NCBI RefSeq assembly: GCF_016616235.1
Contig: NZ_CP067100.1
Location: 4,151,001-4,215,000, forward strand
Origin: Bradyrhizobium diazoefficiens
GTDB taxonomy: Bacteria > Pseudomonadota > Alphaproteobacteria > Rhizobiales > Xanthobacteraceae
Direction of reading: 5' to 3'
DNA length: 64,000 bases
The notes under the pieces are model-generated. The model ran no database searches. It was not told the DNA's origin and saw nothing but the letters and a program-made list of their open reading frames with translations. The translations under genes and the position numbers were made by a program. Below, piece after piece: positions 44,170 through 54,074 of this stretch (position 1 is the stretch's first letter; every line of letters begins with the position of its first letter).

Positions 44170-44904
44170 TCAGGCTGATTTGCGACGCCTGAAGTCGCGC
44201 CGGCGGCCTTTCGGGGCAGGTTTGGGTGCCAGTTCCGGCATCTCGGCCTGGACCTCGCGGTAGCGCGTCAACAGCCGTTCAAAACTCGCGTGCAGCGTGT
44301 CGGCGATGTCAGGACGCCGCTCGAGGCCGGCCAGGATCGTCGCCGCCGCCTCGATGGTGGAGAGCCCGTCCTTCCGCGGCTCTTTGCGCAGGCGTCCATA
44401 CCGCGACGGATGCGCCGGGTTGAGGATCACGCGCTGGCACTTGAGCATCCACGGATTGCGCCACCACAGCGCCTTGGCTTGGCTCCAGGTGCCGTCGAGC
44501 AGCACGACGCCTTCGAGCTTGCCGAGGATGGCGCGCTGGTTCTCAGCGACCTCGCCCTTGCGGCTGAGCGCCACGATCTCACCTTCCGCGTCGAGATCGG
44601 CGGCGCGTGCCGAGCCGAGATAGAGCACAGCCCAGTGCGATGCATTCTCGACCGGCCGGCCCAGCGCCTTGGACAGGCTCGGCCAGGACAGACCGACCCG
44701 CACGGTGGCATCTTCAAAGTGCTTGGCCAGCAGCCGCGCGGTGCCGAGCGCCCTGTCCTGCTCCTGCGGATGCTGGAGGATCAGGAGCGAGAGCCGGTTC
44801 TTGATTTGCGTGACGCTATCGCAGATGCACAGCGGCATCGGCTTCTGGCAATGCGGGCATTCGGGGATCGGATCGGCCGGCGCTGCGGCTGTAGGGTTCG
44901 ACAT
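44170..44904 (-). CDS. DTW-domain tRNA-uridine aminocarboxypropyltransferase (TapT-like)
   Basis: Adds the aminocarboxypropyl group of SAM to a tRNA uridine (acp3U), as shown for E. coli TapT. 244 residues from ATG 44904. The N-terminal zinc-type cysteines are in ECPHCQKPMPLCICD, and the name motif appears as LLDGTWSQAKALWWRN (DGTW, where the family has D-x-T-W). LSLLILQHPQEQDRALGTAR and ILNPAHPSRYGRLRKEP are conserved. The C-terminal tail is basic (PKGRRRDFRRRKS). It follows the efflux operon by 38 bases, but a shared function is unlikely. Confidence 0.9.
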   Translation of the reverse strand: MSNPTAAAPADPIPECPHCQKPMPLCICDSVTQIKNRLSLLILQHPQEQDRALGTARLLAKHFEDATVRVGLSWPSLSKALGRPVENASHWAVLYLGSARAADLDAEGEIVALSRKGEVAENQRAILGKLEGVVLLDGTWSQAKALWWRNPWMLKCQRVILNPAHPSRYGRLRKEPRKDGLSTIEAAATILAGLERRPDIADTLHASFERLLTRYREVQAEMPELAPKPAPKGRRRDFRRRKSA

Positions 44905-44941
44905 GGTCGCCGCTATACGCTCGAAGTGGGGCTTCAACAAC

Positions 44942-47900
44942 CTATTCCGCCGGCGCAGGCAGCTGACGCGGCTCGGAGCGCCGCCGCAGGCGGTCGATCA
45001 GCAGGTAGATCACAGGGGTCGTGTACAGCGTCAGGATCTGCGAGACGAACAGGCCGCCGATGATGGTGATGCCGAGCGGACGCCGCAGCTCGGTGCCCGG
45101 GCCGGTCGCCACCACCAGCGGGATGCCGGCGAACAGCGCCGCCATCGTCGTCATCAGGATCGGGCGGAAACGCGCCTGGCAGGCCTCGAAGATCGCCTCT
45201 GCCGAGGACAAGCCGCGCTGGCGCTCGGCGTCGAGCGCGAAGTCCACCATCATGATGCCGTTCTTCTTGACGATCCCAATCAACAGGATGATGCCGACGA
45301 AGGCGATCACCGTCAGCGGCGTGTTGGTGACCTGCAAGGCGAGCAGCGCACCTAACCCGGCCGACGGCAGCGTCGAGATGATTGTCAACGGATGGGCGAG
45401 GCTCTCATAGAGCACGCCGAGCACGATATACATCGCCACAAGCGCACCGAGGATCAGCAGCGGCTGCCGGCCGCTGGTCCTGGCGAAATCGCCGGCATTG
45501 CCGTCAAAGCTGCCGCGGATGCCTTCCGGCATATGCAGCTCCTCGACGGCGCGCTGGATGTTCTGCGTGGCGGTCTGGAGCGGCACGTCCGGCAAGAGGT
45601 TGAACGACACCGTGGTCGAGGGGAACGACTGGGAGTGATAGACCGCGAGCGCGGCGAGCCCGCGCGTCGCCTGCACAACGGCCGACAGCGGCACCTGCGC
45701 GTCGCCCGCACCGGCAACATAGATGCGATCGAGGTTGGAGGGATCGACCTGGAATTTCGGGTCGATCTCCAGCACGATCATATACTGGTTGCGCTGGGTG
45801 TAGATGATCGAGATCTGCCGCTGCGAGAACGCGTTGTTCAGCGCATTGTTGATGTCCTGGACCCGCACGCCGAGCGTCGCGGCCTTTTGCCGGTCAATGT
45901 TCAGCGTGAGCTGGAGGCCGCCGGGATCGCGGTCGCTGGAGACGTCGGTGATACCCTCGACGCTCTCCATGCGCTTGGCCACGATCGGCGCCCATTTTTG
46001 CAACAGGCCGAGATCGGTGCTGGAAAGCGTGTACTGGTAGTCGGAATCGCTCTGGCGCCCGCCGGCACGCACGTCCTGGGCGGCGAACATGAAGAGGCGG
46101 ATGCCGGGCACGGGATACAATGCGCGCCTGAGGCGGTCGATCACCACCTGCGTCGAGACGTGATCGCGCTCCTCCGGCGGCTTCAGGCTGATGAACATGG
46201 TGCCGCGGTTCGACGTCGCCGGCCCCGGCCCGCCTCCGCTGCCGACGGTCGAGCCGATGCCGGCCACCGCCGGATCCTGCATCACGATGTCGGCGAGCCG
46301 CTGCTGCAGGCCGAGCATCGACTGGAACGAGATGTCGGCCGAGGCACGCGTCGCGCCGATGACGAATCCGGAATCGTCGGTCGGGAAATAGCCCTTGGGA
46401 ATCTTGATGTAGAGCGTCACCGTCAGCGCAATGGTGGCGAAGAAGATCAGCAGCGTCAGCAGCGGAAATTCCAGCGCGGTCCGCAACGTTCTCGCGTAGA
46501 ACGCGACGATGCGCGACAGCGAGCCTTCGACGATCCGGTCGAACAGGGTCGCGGTGCCGGAGGTGGTCTGCCGGATGTAATGGGCGCAGATCATCGGCGT
46601 CACCGTCAGCGACACCAGCGTCGAGACCAGGATCGCGAAGGTCAGCGTCAGCGAGAATTCGCGCAGGAGGCGGCCGACGATGCCGTCCATGAAGATCAGC
46701 GGCGTGAACGCCGCGATCAGCGACAGGCTGATCGAGACCACGGTGAACCCGATCTGGCGGGCGCCTTCCAGCGCGGCCTGGAACGGCCGCATGCCGTGTT
46801 CGAGATTGCGGTACATGTTCTCGATCATGACGATCGCGTCGTCGACCACGAAGCCGACGGAGATTGCGAGCGCCATCAGCGACAGATTGTCGATCGAGAA
46901 GCCCGCGACCCACATGCCGGCGCAGGTGCCGGCCAGCGCCAGCGGCACCGAGATGCCGGCGGCGATCGTCGGCGTGATCCGGCGCAGGAACACGAACACG
47001 ACGACCATGACCAGGACAGCGGTCGCCAGCAGCGTCCATTGCATGTCGAGGACGCTGGCGCGAATCGTGCTGGTTCGATCGACCAGGGTCAGAACTTCGA
47101 CGCCGGCCGGGATCCACTGCTTGAGCTCGGGTATCAGCCTCTTGACCCTGTCGACGGTGTCGATGACGTTGGCATCGCCCTGCTTGGTGATCTGAATCAG
47201 CACCGCCGGCTGCTTGTTGAACCAGGCGATCGAGCGAGCGTTGCGGACGGAGTCCTCGATGTCGGCGACGTCGGAGAGCCGGACGAAATTTCCCTTGGCG
47301 CTCTTGATGACGATGTCGCGGAACTCTTTCGCCGTCCGCATCTGCCGGTTCAGCGACAACGTCTCGCTCTGGCGCTCGCCGTTGAAGATGCCGACCGGGC
47401 CGAGCGGGTTGGCGCTGATGATCGCGGTCCGCACGTCGTCGGTGGCAATGCCCGCGTTCGAGAGTGCCACCGGATTGAGCTGGATGCGCACTGCCGGCTG
47501 ATCGGCGCCGCTGATGGTCACGTTGCCGACGCCCGGCACCTGCGAGATGCGTTGCGCCAGCACGCTATCGGCGACGTCGTAGATCGCGGACGGAGAGATC
47601 GTCTTGGAGGTCAGCGCCAGCACGAACACCGGGGCGCCGGCCGTGTTGGCCTTGCGAAACCGCGGCAGCGCCGGCAGGTCGCTCGGCAGGTCGACCAGCG
47701 CGGCATTGATCGCGGCCTGCACGTCGCGGGCGGCCTTGTCGATGTTGCGGCCTATGTCGAACTGGAGCTGGATGCTGGTCACGCCGAGCGACGAGGTCGA
47801 GGTGATCTGGTTGATGCCGGCGATTTCACCCAGCCGCCGCTCCAGCGGCGAGGCCACGGTCGCAGCCATCACAGAGGGATCGGCGCCGGGCCGGCCGGCC

Positions 47901-48046
47901 GAGACGAAAATAGCGGGAAAATCGACGTTCGGGACCGAGGCCACGGGCAGGAACTCGTAGGCGACGACACCCAGCAGGAACAGCCCGATCGACAGCAGCG
48001 TGGTCGCGACCGGGCGGCGGATGAAGGGCTCCGAGATCGATGCCAT
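44942..48046 (-). CDS. RND efflux permease, MdtC-like second pump subunit
   Basis: Proton-driven multidrug exporter of the AcrB/HAE1 family, 1034 residues. It has twelve predicted helices in two halves with large periplasmic loops. Opening ISEPFIRRPVATTLLSIGLF is the family start. Helix 4 has the proton-relay acidic pair in SVGFVVDDAIVMIENMYRNLE, and the conserved second-half segment GIVKKNGIMMVDFALDAE follows. It starts at ATG 48046, which shares one base with the stop of the first pump gene (TGATG). Together with that gene it probably forms a mixed trimer as in MdtBC. Confidence 0.94.
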   Translation of the reverse strand: MASISEPFIRRPVATTLLSIGLFLLGVVAYEFLPVASVPNVDFPAIFVSAGRPGADPSVMAATVASPLERRLGEIAGINQITSTSSLGVTSIQLQFDIGRNIDKAARDVQAAINAALVDLPSDLPALPRFRKANTAGAPVFVLALTSKTISPSAIYDVADSVLAQRISQVPGVGNVTISGADQPAVRIQLNPVALSNAGIATDDVRTAIISANPLGPVGIFNGERQSETLSLNRQMRTAKEFRDIVIKSAKGNFVRLSDVADIEDSVRNARSIAWFNKQPAVLIQITKQGDANVIDTVDRVKRLIPELKQWIPAGVEVLTLVDRTSTIRASVLDMQWTLLATAVLVMVVVFVFLRRITPTIAAGISVPLALAGTCAGMWVAGFSIDNLSLMALAISVGFVVDDAIVMIENMYRNLEHGMRPFQAALEGARQIGFTVVSISLSLIAAFTPLIFMDGIVGRLLREFSLTLTFAILVSTLVSLTVTPMICAHYIRQTTSGTATLFDRIVEGSLSRIVAFYARTLRTALEFPLLTLLIFFATIALTVTLYIKIPKGYFPTDDSGFVIGATRASADISFQSMLGLQQRLADIVMQDPAVAGIGSTVGSGGGPGPATSNRGTMFISLKPPEERDHVSTQVVIDRLRRALYPVPGIRLFMFAAQDVRAGGRQSDSDYQYTLSSTDLGLLQKWAPIVAKRMESVEGITDVSSDRDPGGLQLTLNIDRQKAATLGVRVQDINNALNNAFSQRQISIIYTQRNQYMIVLEIDPKFQVDPSNLDRIYVAGAGDAQVPLSAVVQATRGLAALAVYHSQSFPSTTVSFNLLPDVPLQTATQNIQRAVEELHMPEGIRGSFDGNAGDFARTSGRQPLLILGALVAMYIVLGVLYESLAHPLTIISTLPSAGLGALLALQVTNTPLTVIAFVGIILLIGIVKKNGIMMVDFALDAERQRGLSSAEAIFEACQARFRPILMTTMAALFAGIPLVVATGPGTELRRPLGITIIGGLFVSQILTLYTTPVIYLLIDRLRRRSEPRQLPAPAE

Positions 48047-51000
48047 CACTGCATCCCCTCGGTCGCGCCGCCGACCGGCGGGCCGCCGGATGCGGCCGGC
48101 GGCAGCGCCTGTTCGAGGCGGCGGTTGATGCGGTCGAGGGCGAGGTAGATCACCGGCGTGGTGTAGAGCGTCAAGAGCTGGCTCAACAGCAGGCCGCCGA
48201 TGATGGAGATGCCGAGCGGAAAGCGCAACTCGGCGCCGGTGCCGCTTTCGATCGCCAGCGGCAGCGCGCCGAACAGCGCCGCGAGTGTCGTCATCATGAT
48301 CGGGCGGAAGCGCAATAGGCAGGCCTGCACGATGGCTTCATTGGGTGACATCCCCTGTCCGCGCTCGGCCTCGAGCGCGAAGTCGATCATCATGATCGCG
48401 TTTTTCTTGACGATGCCCATCAAGAGGATGATGCCGATCAGGCCGATCACCGAGAGATCCTGCCCGCACAGCAGCAGCGCCAGGATCGCGCCGACGCCGG
48501 CCGAGGGCAGCGTCGACAGGATCGTGATCGGGTGGATGTAGCTCTCATAGAGCACGCCGAGCACGATGTAGATCGTGATCACGGCGGCGAGCAGCAGCCA
48601 AGGCTGCCCGGCAAGCGCCTTGGCGAATTCGGCGGCATCGCCGGCATAGACGCCGACGATGCTGTTGGGCATTTCGATGCGGGTCTCGATCGCCTTCACC
48701 GCCTCGACGGCATCGCCGAGCGCCGCACCCGGCGCGAGGTTGAAGCTGAGCGAGATCGACGGAAATTGCGCCTGGTGCGAGATCGCGAGCGGCGCCGTGG
48801 TGCGCTTCAACGTCGCCACCGCCGACAACGGCACCTGGGCATTGGGCGCGCCGACGGTCGCGCTCGCGGCGCCCGGCAGATACAGCTTCGACAGGATCGA
48901 GGGATCGCGCTGGTACATCGGCAGCGCCTCCAGCACCACGCGGTACTGGTTGGCCTGGCCGTAGATGGTCGAGATCTGCCTTTGTGCGAAAGCGTCGTTC
49001 AGCGTGTCGGTGATGCCTTGCAGGCTCACGCCCAGCTGGCCGGCGCGGGTGCGGTCGACCTCGAGCTGCGCCCGCAGGCCGCCCTCCTGCGCCTCGGACG
49101 AGACGTCGCGGAACAAGGGGTCGCGCCGCATCTCCGCAACCAGCTTGCGCGCCCATTCCGAGACGAGCGCTGCATCGGTGCCCGTCACCGTGTACTGGTA
49201 TTGCGAGCGGCTCGACTGGGTCGAGATCTGCACGTCCTGCACCGGCTGGAAGTAGACGGTCATGCCGGGAATGCCGGAGACCCGCTGCTTCAGCCGGGTC
49301 ACGACCACGCTGACATCATCGCGCCGCTCGCCGCGCGGCTTCAAGGTCATCACGAGACGCCCGACATTGGTGGTCGGGTTGACCGAGCCCGCACCGATCA
49401 CCGAGACGACGCCGACCACGTCAGGATCGGCCTTGATGGCATCGGCAGCCTCAGCCTGCCGCTTCTGCATCTCGGCGAAGGAGACGTCGGGCCCCGCCTC
49501 CGTCACCGCCGTGATCGAGGCGGTGTCCTGGAGCGGCAAGAAGCCCTTTGGCGCGACGACATAGAGCACCAAGGTCGCAGCCAGCGTCGCAAACGTCACA
49601 ACCAGCGTGGCGCGCTGGCGCTCCAAAACCCAGAGCAGCGTGCGATGGTAGAACGCGACGGTGCGGTCGATGAAGCGGCTGATCGCGGCGAGACCCGGCA
49701 GCGCCAGCTCCTCATGGGCGTGCTTGAGCAGCCGCGAGCACATCATCGGCGTCAGCGTCAGCGAGACCACGGCCGAGGTCACGACCGCGATGGTCAGCGT
49801 CAGCGCAAATTCGCGGAACATGCGCCCGACCAGGCCCGACATGAACAGCAGCGGGATGAACACCGCTATCAGCGACACCGTCAAGGAGATCACGGTGAAG
49901 CCGATTTCGCTGGCGCCCTTCAGCGAGGCTTCCATGGCGCTGTCGCCGTTCTCCATGTGACGAACGATATTCTCGATCATCACGATGGCATCGTCGACGA
50001 CGAAGCCGGTACCGATGGTCAGCGCCATCAGCGACAGATTGTCGAGGCTGAAGCCGGAAAAATACATGATGCCGAAGCTGGTGATCAGCGACAGCGGCAG
50101 CGCCACGCCCGCGATCAGGGTGGCTCGCAGCGAGCGCAGGAACAGCAACACCACCAGCGTCACCAGCACGACGCTGAGAATCAGGGTGAACTGGACGTCG
50201 TGGACCGAGGCGCGGATCGTGACGGTGCGGTCGGAGACGATCGTGAGGTTCACGCCGGCCGGCACCGCGCGCTGCACCTTGGGGATCTCGGCACGGATCT
50301 GTTTCACGACATCGATGACGTTGGCGCCGGGCTGGCGCTGGATATCGATGATGACGGCCGGGGTGCCCTGGTACCAGCCGCCCGTGCGGTCGTTCTCGAG
50401 CCCGTCGACGATCTGCGCGACGTCGGCGATCGTGACCGGCGAGCCGTTGCGATAGGCGATGATGACGGGCTTGTAGGCGTCGGCGGCGGCAATCTGGTCA
50501 TTGGCGGCGATCAGATAGGATTGCTGCGCGCCGTCGAGCGAGCCCTTGGGCCCGGAGACGTTGGCGTTGGCGATCGCCGTGCGCAAATCCTCCATGGCGA
50601 TGCCATAGGCGGCCAAGCGCGCGAGGTCCGCCTGGATACGCACTGCCGGCTTCAGCCCACCGAGCACCGAGACGCGCCCGACGCCCGAGATCTGGCTCAA
50701 ACGTTGTGCCAGGATTGTATCGGCGATATCGCTCATGGCCCGCAGTGAAATCGTGTCTGAGCGCAGCGCCAAGGTCATCACCGGCGCATCCGCCGGATTC
50801 ACCTTCGCGTAGGTCGGCGGATAAGGCAGCGTCTTCGGCAAGACACCGGCGGCGGCATTGATGGCGGCCTGCACGTCCTGCGTCGCGCCGTCGATGTCGC
50901 GGTTGAGATCGAACTGGAGCGAGATCTGGCTGACGCCGAACGAACTCGTCGAATTCATCGCCGACAGCGACGGAATCTGGCCGAGCTGCCGCTCCAAGGG

Positions 51001-51195
51001 CGCGGTGATCAGCGAGGCGATCACGTCGGGGCTTGCACCCGGCAGCTGCGTCGTCACCTGCACGGTCGGGAAGTCGACCTGCGGCAGCGCCGAGACCGGC
51101 AACGCGAAATAGCCCAGCAGCCCGCCGATCAGAAGCGCAATGCCGAGCAGCGAGGTTGCGATCGGGCGGCGGATGAAGGGTTCGGAGACACCCAT
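48046..51195 (-). CDS. RND efflux permease, MdtB-like first pump subunit
   Basis: 1049-residue paralogue of the following gene, same family and topology. N-terminus MGVSEPFIRRPIATSLLGIA, helix 4 relay TGFVVDDAIVMIENIVRHME, and MGIVKKNAIMMIDFALEAER in the second half. The C-terminus has a short linker rich in Gly and Pro (PPAASGGPPVGGATEGMQ). Two adjacent, non-identical pump genes behind one adaptor is the MdtABC arrangement. The start lies 37 bases after the adaptor gene's stop. Confidence 0.94.
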   Translation of the reverse strand: MGVSEPFIRRPIATSLLGIALLIGGLLGYFALPVSALPQVDFPTVQVTTQLPGASPDVIASLITAPLERQLGQIPSLSAMNSTSSFGVSQISLQFDLNRDIDGATQDVQAAINAAAGVLPKTLPYPPTYAKVNPADAPVMTLALRSDTISLRAMSDIADTILAQRLSQISGVGRVSVLGGLKPAVRIQADLARLAAYGIAMEDLRTAIANANVSGPKGSLDGAQQSYLIAANDQIAAADAYKPVIIAYRNGSPVTIADVAQIVDGLENDRTGGWYQGTPAVIIDIQRQPGANVIDVVKQIRAEIPKVQRAVPAGVNLTIVSDRTVTIRASVHDVQFTLILSVVLVTLVVLLFLRSLRATLIAGVALPLSLITSFGIMYFSGFSLDNLSLMALTIGTGFVVDDAIVMIENIVRHMENGDSAMEASLKGASEIGFTVISLTVSLIAVFIPLLFMSGLVGRMFREFALTLTIAVVTSAVVSLTLTPMMCSRLLKHAHEELALPGLAAISRFIDRTVAFYHRTLLWVLERQRATLVVTFATLAATLVLYVVAPKGFLPLQDTASITAVTEAGPDVSFAEMQKRQAEAADAIKADPDVVGVVSVIGAGSVNPTTNVGRLVMTLKPRGERRDDVSVVVTRLKQRVSGIPGMTVYFQPVQDVQISTQSSRSQYQYTVTGTDAALVSEWARKLVAEMRRDPLFRDVSSEAQEGGLRAQLEVDRTRAGQLGVSLQGITDTLNDAFAQRQISTIYGQANQYRVVLEALPMYQRDPSILSKLYLPGAASATVGAPNAQVPLSAVATLKRTTAPLAISHQAQFPSISLSFNLAPGAALGDAVEAVKAIETRIEMPNSIVGVYAGDAAEFAKALAGQPWLLLAAVITIYIVLGVLYESYIHPITILSTLPSAGVGAILALLLCGQDLSVIGLIGIILLMGIVKKNAIMMIDFALEAERGQGMSPNEAIVQACLLRFRPIMMTTLAALFGALPLAIESGTGAELRFPLGISIIGGLLLSQLLTLYTTPVIYLALDRINRRLEQALPPAASGGPPVGGATEGMQ

Positions 51196-51232
51196 GGGTT
51201 ACGCCTGCCGCGTCACGCGGCTGTTGTCGGGA

Positions 51233-52633
51233 TCATGGCTGCTTGGCTCCAGGTCCCGAGGATGCGCCCGGCTCCGGTGCAGGTCCGGTCTGGCCCTTCT
51301 GGTCGCCTTCGCTGCTCTTGCGCTTGGCGCGGAACTCGCCGTCCTTGCCTTGTCCGTCCTTCTGGCCGTCCTTGGCACCGTCCTTCTTCTGGCCGTCACC
51401 CTGCGGCCCGCGCGAGCGCTTGCGCGGAGCGAGATCGGCCGACGGCGTCTGGTCGTCGCGGCCGACGATCACCTTGGACCCGTCGGACAGATTGGCAAAG
51501 CCCGTCGTCACGACTCGGTCGTTCGGCGACAGGCCGCTGGCGATCACGGCGTCATGCTCGTTCTGCTGGGTCACCGTCACGGGCTTGGCCGAGACCACAT
51601 TGTCCTCGCCGATGACGTAGCTGAAGGTGCCGACCGGACCGCGCTGCACCGCCGACGTCGGCACCACCAGCACCTGCGTCAGGGTCTCGACCTTGAGGCG
51701 GACATTGACGAACTGGCCGGGCCAAAGCTGGTAATTGGCATTCGGGAACTCGGCCTTGAGCCTGAGCGTGCCGGTGGTCTGGTCGACCTGGTTGTCGATG
51801 CCGGTGAGCTTGCCCGTGTCGATCACGGTCACGCCGTCATTGCCGAACACGTCGACGGCGAGCGGGCCCTTCGCGGCGGCCGCGTTAACGCGCATGATCT
51901 GTTGTTGCGGCAGGCTGAACCACACCGCGATCGGCTGCAATTGCGTGATCACCACGAGGCCCGTGGTGTCGGAGGCATGGATGATGTTGCCTTGGTCGAC
52001 CTGGCGCAGGCCGGCGCGGCCCGAGATCGGCGCCACGATCTTCGTGTAGCTCAGCGTTGCCGCGGCGTTGTCGATCGCGGCCTGGTCGGCCTTGATCAGC
52101 GCCTCGGTCTGCGCGACCAGCGCGCGCTGGGTATCGGCCTGCTGCTTGGAGCCGGCATTGGAGGCAGCTAATTGCTCGTAGCGTGTCAGGTCGATGCGCT
52201 GGTTGGCGAGCTGGGCCTGGTCCTGCGCCTTCTTGGCGACGGCCTGGTCGTAGGTCGCCTGATAGAGCGCGGGATCGATCTCGCCGAGCACGTCACCCTT
52301 CTTGACGTCCTGGCCTTCGGTGAAGTTGACAGCGATCAGCTTGCCGTCGACCTGCGAGCGCACGGTCACGGTGTTGAGGGCGCGGATCGCGCCGACGCCG
52401 TCGAGATAGACAGGCACGTCCTGGACCCGGGGCGTTGCCGCCAGCACCGGCACCGGCAAATCCGGCCGCTGGTTGCGGTTGCTCGCCTGCTGCTGATGCA
52501 TGATGATCCAGCCGACATAACCGAGGCCACCGAGGATGGCGAGCGTGATCAGGGTCATGAGGAAGCCACGGCCGCGCGACTTCGTCGCCGTCCCCTCCTT
52601 CGCGCCTTCCTTCATATCCGGCTTAAAGAGCAT
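51233..52633 (-). CDS. RND periplasmic adaptor (MdtA/AcrA family)
   Basis: Membrane-fusion protein linking pump and channel, 466 residues. A single N-terminal helix (MTLITLAILGGLGYVGWII) anchors it. The lipoyl half-motifs are VRSQVDGKLIAVNFTEGQDV and VAPISGRAGLRQVDQGNIIH, flanking a coiled-coil hairpin. The barrel and MP domains follow to about residue 400. The last 65 residues are an unusual hydrophilic tail of K, D, G, Q and E (GQKKDGAKDGQKDGQGKDGE). It overlaps the channel gene by 11 bases. Confidence 0.93.
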   Translation of the reverse strand: MLFKPDMKEGAKEGTATKSRGRGFLMTLITLAILGGLGYVGWIIMHQQQASNRNQRPDLPVPVLAATPRVQDVPVYLDGVGAIRALNTVTVRSQVDGKLIAVNFTEGQDVKKGDVLGEIDPALYQATYDQAVAKKAQDQAQLANQRIDLTRYEQLAASNAGSKQQADTQRALVAQTEALIKADQAAIDNAAATLSYTKIVAPISGRAGLRQVDQGNIIHASDTTGLVVITQLQPIAVWFSLPQQQIMRVNAAAAKGPLAVDVFGNDGVTVIDTGKLTGIDNQVDQTTGTLRLKAEFPNANYQLWPGQFVNVRLKVETLTQVLVVPTSAVQRGPVGTFSYVIGEDNVVSAKPVTVTQQNEHDAVIASGLSPNDRVVTTGFANLSDGSKVIVGRDDQTPSADLAPRKRSRGPQGDGQKKDGAKDGQKDGQGKDGEFRAKRKSSEGDQKGQTGPAPEPGASSGPGAKQP

Positions 52634-54074
52634 TGACCGGTTTCTCCATGCGCGGCTCCCAGCCGCCGCCGAGCGCCTGATACAGGCTGACGATCGCGAG
52701 CAAGCGGGCCAGCTGCGCCTGCGACAGCGCGTCTTCGGCCTGAAACAGCGTCAGCTGCGTGTTGAGCACGGTGACGATATCGGCGGTGCCGGCGCGCAAT
52801 TGCTGCTCCGAGAGATCGAACGCTCGCCGCGAGGCGGCGACGACATCGCGCTGCAATTGCAGCTTGATCGTGGTCTGTTTGATCGAGAACAGCGCATTGT
52901 CGACGTCGGTGAAGGCCTGGACGATGGTCTTGCGGTAGGTCTGGAGCAGTTCGTCCTGCCGCGCCTTGGCATACTCGAAATTGCCGAGGATCCTGCCGCC
53001 GTCGAAGATCGGCTGCGTCGCGCTGCCGACGAGCTGGAAGAAGGCCGCATGCGGCTGGAACAGCGAGGCCAGCGACGAGCTCTGATAACCGCCATTGCCG
53101 GTGAGCTGGATGGTCGGAAAGAACTGGGCGCGGGCATTGCCGATATTCGCGGTCGCAGAGGCAAGCTGCGCCTCCTGCCGGCGAATGTCCGGCCGCTGCG
53201 TCAGGAGCTCCGACGGCAGGCCGGGCGTGACGCGCGGAATCGCGATTGCGTTCAGCGAGCCGCCGTGCACGCGCACGCTCTCCGGCGGGCGCGACACCAG
53301 CACGGCGAGAGCATTGATGTTCTGGTCGAGTGTCTGGCGCAGCGGCGGCACCAGCGCCTTCTGGTTGGCGAGCACGCTCTCCTGCTGGGCGACGTCGAGA
53401 TCGGTGCCGGTGCCGGCCTTGCTGCGCTCCCTGACCGCATCGAGAATGCGCTGCGCGCTCGCGATGTTGCGCTGTGAGGTTCTGATGCGGTCCTGCGAGG
53501 CCAGCACCTGGAAATAGGCGTTGGCGACGCTGGCCAGCGTGGTCAGTGCGACCGTGTCGCGATCAAAGCGGTTAGCGTGCGCAGTCTCTTCCGCCGTTTG
53601 CAGCGCATCGCGGTTCTGGCCCCAGAAATCGAGCTGATAGCTGGCGCTGAGCGAGGCCTGGTAGTTGACGACCTCGCGGCCGCCGATGGAGAGGCCCGAG
53701 GCGCTCGATCCCGAGGTGCGTGAATAGGTCTCCTGCCCGGTGCCGGACAGGCTCGGCAGCAATGCCGCACCTGCCTGCCGCGCCTGCGCATCCGCCTCGA
53801 CGATGCGCGCGACCGCGGCGGCGACGTCGAGGTTGACGGTCTGCGCCTCTTCCATCAGCTGCGTCAGCTCGGCCGAGCGGAAGCCGCGCCACCAATCGAG
53901 TGACGGCGGCGCATCGCCCTTCCCGGCGTATTTGTACTGCGTGGGAACATCGAGCGCGGGATCCGGGAGATCCTGGGTCAGCACGCAAGCCCCCGAGCCG
54001 GCGGCGAGGCACAGCACCGCAAGCCAGCGCGCCGCGCGCGGTATGCCGAGCATGGACGCCGGAGACCGCCGCAT
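52623..54074 (-). CDS. outer-membrane efflux lipoprotein (NodT/OprM family)
   Basis: Exit channel of the pump, 483 residues from ATG 54074. The signal peptide ends in a lipobox, LAAGSGAC, so the protein is lipid-anchored. An early ATG 20 codons upstream is less consistent with a short signal. The family repeats are visible: LDWWRGFRSAELTQLMEEAQ opens the first half and PELLTQRPDIRRQEAQLASA the second, with LGNFEYAKARQDELLQTYRK. First gene of the four-gene operon. No transcriptional regulator is adjacent. Confidence 0.93.
   Translation of the reverse strand: MRRSPASMLGIPRAARWLAVLCLAAGSGACVLTQDLPDPALDVPTQYKYAGKGDAPPSLDWWRGFRSAELTQLMEEAQTVNLDVAAAVARIVEADAQARQAGAALLPSLSGTGQETYSRTSGSSASGLSIGGREVVNYQASLSASYQLDFWGQNRDALQTAEETAHANRFDRDTVALTTLASVANAYFQVLASQDRIRTSQRNIASAQRILDAVRERSKAGTGTDLDVAQQESVLANQKALVPPLRQTLDQNINALAVLVSRPPESVRVHGGSLNAIAIPRVTPGLPSELLTQRPDIRRQEAQLASATANIGNARAQFFPTIQLTGNGGYQSSSLASLFQPHAAFFQLVGSATQPIFDGGRILGNFEYAKARQDELLQTYRKTIVQAFTDVDNALFSIKQTTIKLQLQRDVVAASRRAFDLSEQQLRAGTADIVTVLNTQLTLFQAEDALSQAQLARLLAIVSLYQALGGGWEPRMEKPVNAL

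Noticed and set aside
45392..48148. Long plus-strand open frame opposite the RND pump gene
   Set aside because: Same reason: an antisense shadow of a clear gene, with low-complexity R/D/H-rich translation and no motif.
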